A DNA stretch of 34,862 bases. Source: Treponema sp. (lineage in GTDB: Bacteria; Spirochaetota; Spirochaetia; Treponematales; Breznakiellaceae). Below are positions 32,044 through 34,862 of this stretch, in pieces. The stretch is taken from positions 1 to 34,862 of the forward strand of contig JAIRPD010000060.1 in assembly GCA_031257195.1 (NCBI GenBank), written 5' to 3'. The stretch's first letter is position 1, and each line of letters opens with the position of its first letter. Both the position numbers and the translations under genes were made by a program. The notes under the pieces were generated by a model. The model ran no database searches. It saw only the letters and a program-made list of their open reading frames with translations, and was not told where the DNA came from.

Positions 32044-34002
32044 ATGACACAAACGGATACGGTAAAGGAATTGGCCTGCTGCCCCCACTGCGCCGCGGGG
32101 GCGGCGAAAAGTCCGGGGAAAACCGCGGCGGCGGGGGGGGAACTTTTTAAGATCCTGGCCGGGGCTCTTGTTTTTGGGGCGGGGCTGCTCCTGGAAAGGC
32201 TGCTTGCCCCCTTCCCCCTGGTTTCGCTGGGGGCCTTTATCGCCGCCTATGTGGTACTCGGCGGGGAAATCCTCCTTAGGGCGGGGAAGAACATTGTCCG
32301 GGGCCGGGTGTTTGACGAAAATTTTCTGATGACCCTGGCCAGTCTGGGGGCTTTCGCCATCGGCGAGTACCCCGAGGCGGTGGGGGTGATGCTGTTCTAC
32401 CAGATTGGGGAGTATTTTCAGGATATGGCGGTCCGGGGATCCAGGAAATCCATTACGGACCTTATGGACATACGCCCGGATTTCGCGAACCGCCTGCGGG
32501 ACGGGGCCATGACACAGGTGGATCCCGGGACGGTGGAGATTGGCGAACTCATCGCCGTGCGGCCCGGTGAAAAGGTCCCTCTGGACGGGGTAGTGGTGGA
32601 GGGGCGATCCATGCTGGACACCAGGGCGCTGACGGGGGAATCCCTGCCCCGCGAGGCCGCCCCGGGGGACACCGTCCTGTCCGGCTGCGTCAACCAGGAC
32701 GGCCTTTTGACCGTCCGGGTGACCAAAACCTTTGGCGAGTCCACGGCGGCGAAGATCCTTGATCTAGTGGAAAACGCCGCCGGCAAAAAGGCCCCCGCGG
32801 AAAACTTTGTAACCGCCTTTTCCCGGTACTACACCCCCGCGGTGGTTGCCCTGGCGGCGCTTATCGCCCTGGTCCCGCCCCTTTTTGCCGGATTTACCGG
32901 GGAGGGCCTTTCCGCCGTTTCCTGGGCGGAGTGGATCAACCGGGGGTTAATCTTCCTGGTCATTTCCTGCCCCTGCGCCCTGGTGGTGTCCATTCCCCTG
33001 GGCTTCTTTGGGGGCATAGGCCGGGCCTCGGGAAAGGGCATCCTGGTGAAGGGCGGCAATTACCTGGAGGCCCTGAATAAGGTGGACCTGGTGGTCTTTG
33101 ACAAGACCGGCACCCTTACCCGGGGGGTGTTCAAGGTTACCGCCCTGCGGCCCGCCGAGGGCTTTACGGAAAGGGAGCTGCTGGAACTGGCCGTCCGGGC
33201 GGAGGCCTTTTCCAGCCATCCCATCGCGGTTTCGATCCGGGAGGCCTTTGGGGGAGACCCGGACAGGGAAAAGCTTTCGGAGTACCGGGAAATTCCGGGC
33301 CGGGGCGTCAGCGTAAAGGCCGGGGGTAAAACGATCCTCGCGGGGAGCCGGAAACTGATGGAGGCGGCGGACATTCCCGTTCCCGCCGCGCCGGAACTGG
33401 GCGCCACGGTGTACGTGGCCCTGGAGGGAAAATTCGCCGGCCTCGCGGTGATCTCCGACGAAGTGAAGGCCGACAGCCGCTCCGCCCTGGGGGCCCTGAA
33501 AAAAGCGGGGGTCCGCAAGACCGTGATGCTTACCGGGGACGACCCCCGGATCGCCGAAACCGTCGCCGGGGAACTGGGCATTGACGAGGTTTACGGCGGC
33601 CTTTTGCCCGGGGAAAAGGTGGAAAAGGTGGAGGAACTGAGCGTCCAAAAGCGGCCGGGGAGGAAGCTGGTCTTTATGGGGGATGGCATTAACGACGCGC
33701 CGGTACTGGCCCGGGCGGACATAGGGGTCGCCATGGGCGGCTTGGGCTCGGACGCGGCCATTGAGGCCGCCGACATTGTGCTGATGACCGACGAGCCCTC
33801 CAAGCTCGCGGAGGCCATCGGCGTAGCCCGGGTTACCCGGCGGGTGGTTTGGCAGAACATCATTTTTGCCCTGGGTTTTAAGGGCCTCTTCCTGGTGATG
33901 GGGGCCTTTGGCCTGGCCACCATGTGGGAGGCGGTTTTCGCCGACGTGGGGGTGTGCCTGATCGCCATTCTGAACGCCGCCCGGATCACCCGGATGAAGT
34001 AA
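32044..34002 (+). CDS. cadA: Zn/Cd/Pb-translocating P1B-type ATPase (CadA/ZntA-like)
   Basis: The protein has 652 residues. It exports divalent soft metals across the inner membrane. Motifs in order: actuator TGESLPREA (near 198), metal channel SCPCAL (about 309), phosphorylation site DKTGTLT (about 353), the P1B HP pair in SSHPIAVSI (about 390), MLTGDDPRI and the hinge MGDGINDAPVLARADIGVAM (about 545). Two N-terminal helices, LFKILAGALVFGAGLLLERL and LVSLGAFIAAYVVLGGEILL, and a C-terminal pair are typical. The usual N-terminal HMA domain is absent; only a short ELACCPHCAAG motif is left. The ATG at 32044 has GAGGAG upstream. It forms an operon with the repressor. Confidence 0.94.
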   Translation: MTQTDTVKELACCPHCAAGAAKSPGKTAAAGGELFKILAGALVFGAGLLLERLLAPFPLVSLGAFIAAYVVLGGEILLRAGKNIVRGRVFDENFLMTLASLGAFAIGEYPEAVGVMLFYQIGEYFQDMAVRGSRKSITDLMDIRPDFANRLRDGAMTQVDPGTVEIGELIAVRPGEKVPLDGVVVEGRSMLDTRALTGESLPREAAPGDTVLSGCVNQDGLLTVRVTKTFGESTAAKILDLVENAAGKKAPAENFVTAFSRYYTPAVVALAALIALVPPLFAGFTGEGLSAVSWAEWINRGLIFLVISCPCALVVSIPLGFFGGIGRASGKGILVKGGNYLEALNKVDLVVFDKTGTLTRGVFKVTALRPAEGFTERELLELAVRAEAFSSHPIAVSIREAFGGDPDREKLSEYREIPGRGVSVKAGGKTILAGSRKLMEAADIPVPAAPELGATVYVALEGKFAGLAVISDEVKADSRSALGALKKAGVRKTVMLTGDDPRIAETVAGELGIDEVYGGLLPGEKVEKVEELSVQKRPGRKLVFMGDGINDAPVLARADIGVAMGGLGSDAAIEAADIVLMTDEPSKLAEAIGVARVTRRVVWQNIIFALGFKGLFLVMGAFGLATMWEAVFADVGVCLIAILNAARITRMK

Positions 34003-34168
34003 CGAGCCCGGCGTACCGCGCCCCCCGGGGCAAGGCGGAGCCGGGCTTGAGGGCCCGGTAAAGCCGGGACCCCCGCTGGAACCCTGGCGGGTTCCAACAA
34101 GGAACCCCCTAGGATTCCGGCGAAGAATCGGTTACGATTCCCCCAAGAAACTGTTTAAGGAGGCCGCC
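34003..34168 (+). other. Intergenic region with several short hairpins
   Basis: Between the ATPase stop and the HD gene. GGAACCC/GGGTTCC (34078-34084 and 34089-34095) competes with GGTTCC/GGAACC (34090-34095 and 34101-34106); a further stem, GAATCG/CGATTC (34125-34130 and 34135-34140), lies 28 bases before the next start. None has a T-run. Confidence 0.4.
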
Positions 34169-34654
34169 ATGCGGATTGGCGAGGTTATCAGGGAGATGAT
34201 TTACTTTTTTGGGGACGGGAAGAAGTACGCTGCCCACGCGCTCAAGGTGTTTGCCTATGCCCAGGCCCTGGCGGACCTGGAGAAGCTGGGCGGGCGGGAA
34301 ACGGAGGTCCTGCTGTACGCCGCGCTGCTCCACGATACGGGGATTAAAATCGCCCGCGAGAAGTACGGTTCCTGCGACGACCGCCAGCAGGAAGAAGAGG
34401 GGCCTCCCGCGGCGGCACAGATCCTCTCCCGCCTGGGAATGGGGGAGGACATTATAGGCCGGGCGCGGTTTCTTATAGCCCGTCACCACAGCCCGGACGC
34501 GTCGGAGGACCTCGATTTCCGCGTCCTCCTGGAAGCCGATTACCTGGTAAACCTGGAGGAAGGAAACCTTCCGTTGTCCATGAAGGATGAAATCCTCGAA
34601 AGGCACTTCCGCACCGAATCGGGGAAGACGCTTTTGCGGACCCTCTTTCCCTGA
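34169..34654 (+). CDS. Small HD-domain phosphohydrolase
   Basis: The protein has 161 residues. It is a compact HD domain: first metal His in KKYAAHALKVFAYAQALAD (near 23), the HD pair in LLYAALLHDTGIKIAREKYG (about 55-56), two further His in FLIARHHSPDAS (about 109-110) and the closing Asp in LLEADYLVNLEEG (about 125). This order fits metal-dependent phosphohydrolases acting on nucleotides or phosphoesters; the substrate cannot be read from sequence. AAGGAGG lies just before the ATG. It follows the efflux ATPase by 166 bases with hairpins between and may have its own promoter. Confidence 0.82.
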   Translation: MRIGEVIREMIYFFGDGKKYAAHALKVFAYAQALADLEKLGGRETEVLLYAALLHDTGIKIAREKYGSCDDRQQEEEGPPAAAQILSRLGMGEDIIGRARFLIARHHSPDASEDLDFRVLLEADYLVNLEEGNLPLSMKDEILERHFRTESGKTLLRTLFP

Positions 34655-34833
34655 AAATAACCGCCACCGGGCGCTTCGATAACAAAGTCCCCGTTCGCAG
34701 GGTTCGCGGTTCGCGTTCTTTTCCCCGGCCTTCCGGGTCAGAAAAGGGTAAGCGCCGCCGCCCCGCGGTTTTCCTCCGGGGGGAAAATCCAGTATATTAG
34801 TTATGTTCAAGAACCCTAGTACAGGAGCCAAGG

Positions 34834-34862
34834 ATGAAAACAGCGCGAACCATAGGCGGCGG
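34834..34862 (+). CDS. Start of a gene cut by the right window edge
   Basis: An ATG with AGGAG six bases upstream opens MKTARTIGG before the window ends. A TATATT box at 34793-34798 is a possible -10. Too short to identify; the basic start could be a signal peptide. Confidence 0.5.

Noticed and set aside
1-34862. CRISPR arrays, tRNA/rRNA genes, transposases, integrases, phage genes
   Set aside because: None found by reading both strands. The only repeat structures are the short palindromes listed.

Overview
The window looks like a stretch of chromosome from a GC-rich spirochaete, most likely a Treponema-type organism such as those from insect guts. The grounds are a Sec-exported lipoprotein and beta-barrel-like pair, a large membrane-anchored TPR protein with a long acidic region, an LL-diaminopimelate aminotransferase (DapL) and an overall core-genome gene set. 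This assignment is by recognition only; no search was run. Genes are tightly packed, with 1-4 base overlaps at five junctions.

Layout. Positions 1-360 hold a broken aspartic-protease fragment, a gene start running off the left edge and a cluster of perfect inverted repeats. 354-4362: a large TPR membrane protein (-) and, divergent from it, a secreted protein with a glycogen-binding-like fold (+). 4390-7679: HD-domain phosphohydrolase and shikimate kinase (-), then a histone-deacetylase-family enzyme (+). 7739-15054: RidA, an AT-rich acetyltransferase that looks acquired, DapL, an ABC-F ATPase, a secreted protein of unknown function (+) and a DEAD-box helicase.

15112-18903 is a zinc-uptake locus: a Fur/Zur regulator and ZnuA-like lipoprotein (-), and ZnuC plus a ZnuB permease fused to a DUF1980-like domain (+). 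The two arms diverge from a perfect 37-bp palindrome that carries the -35 boxes of both putative promoters. An OmpH/Skp-like chaperone follows at 18904-19431.

19536-27788 contains all four enzymes that take IMP to AMP (PurA, PurB) and GMP (GuaB, GuaA), arranged as purA-guaA and purB-guaB, with a lipoprotein and outer-membrane-protein pair between them. 28135-31271 (+) starts with a small unit (promoter, hairpin, 30-codon ORF, terminator with a competing hairpin), followed by an AI-2E-family membrane protein, an ACT-domain protein and a DUF711/UPF0210 protein. 31551-34002 is a heavy-metal efflux operon: a CadC/SmtB-type repressor with an evident operator and a P1B-type ATPase. An HD-domain protein and the first codons of another gene complete the window.

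Two threads connect the region. Metal homeostasis appears twice, as a zinc-import locus and an efflux locus about 13 kb apart. Many genes also share the same start architecture: a TATACT-like -10 box exactly 5-6 bases before the start codon and no Shine-Dalgarno sequence, which predicts leaderless mRNAs. No tRNA, rRNA, CRISPR array, transposase or integrase gene was seen.
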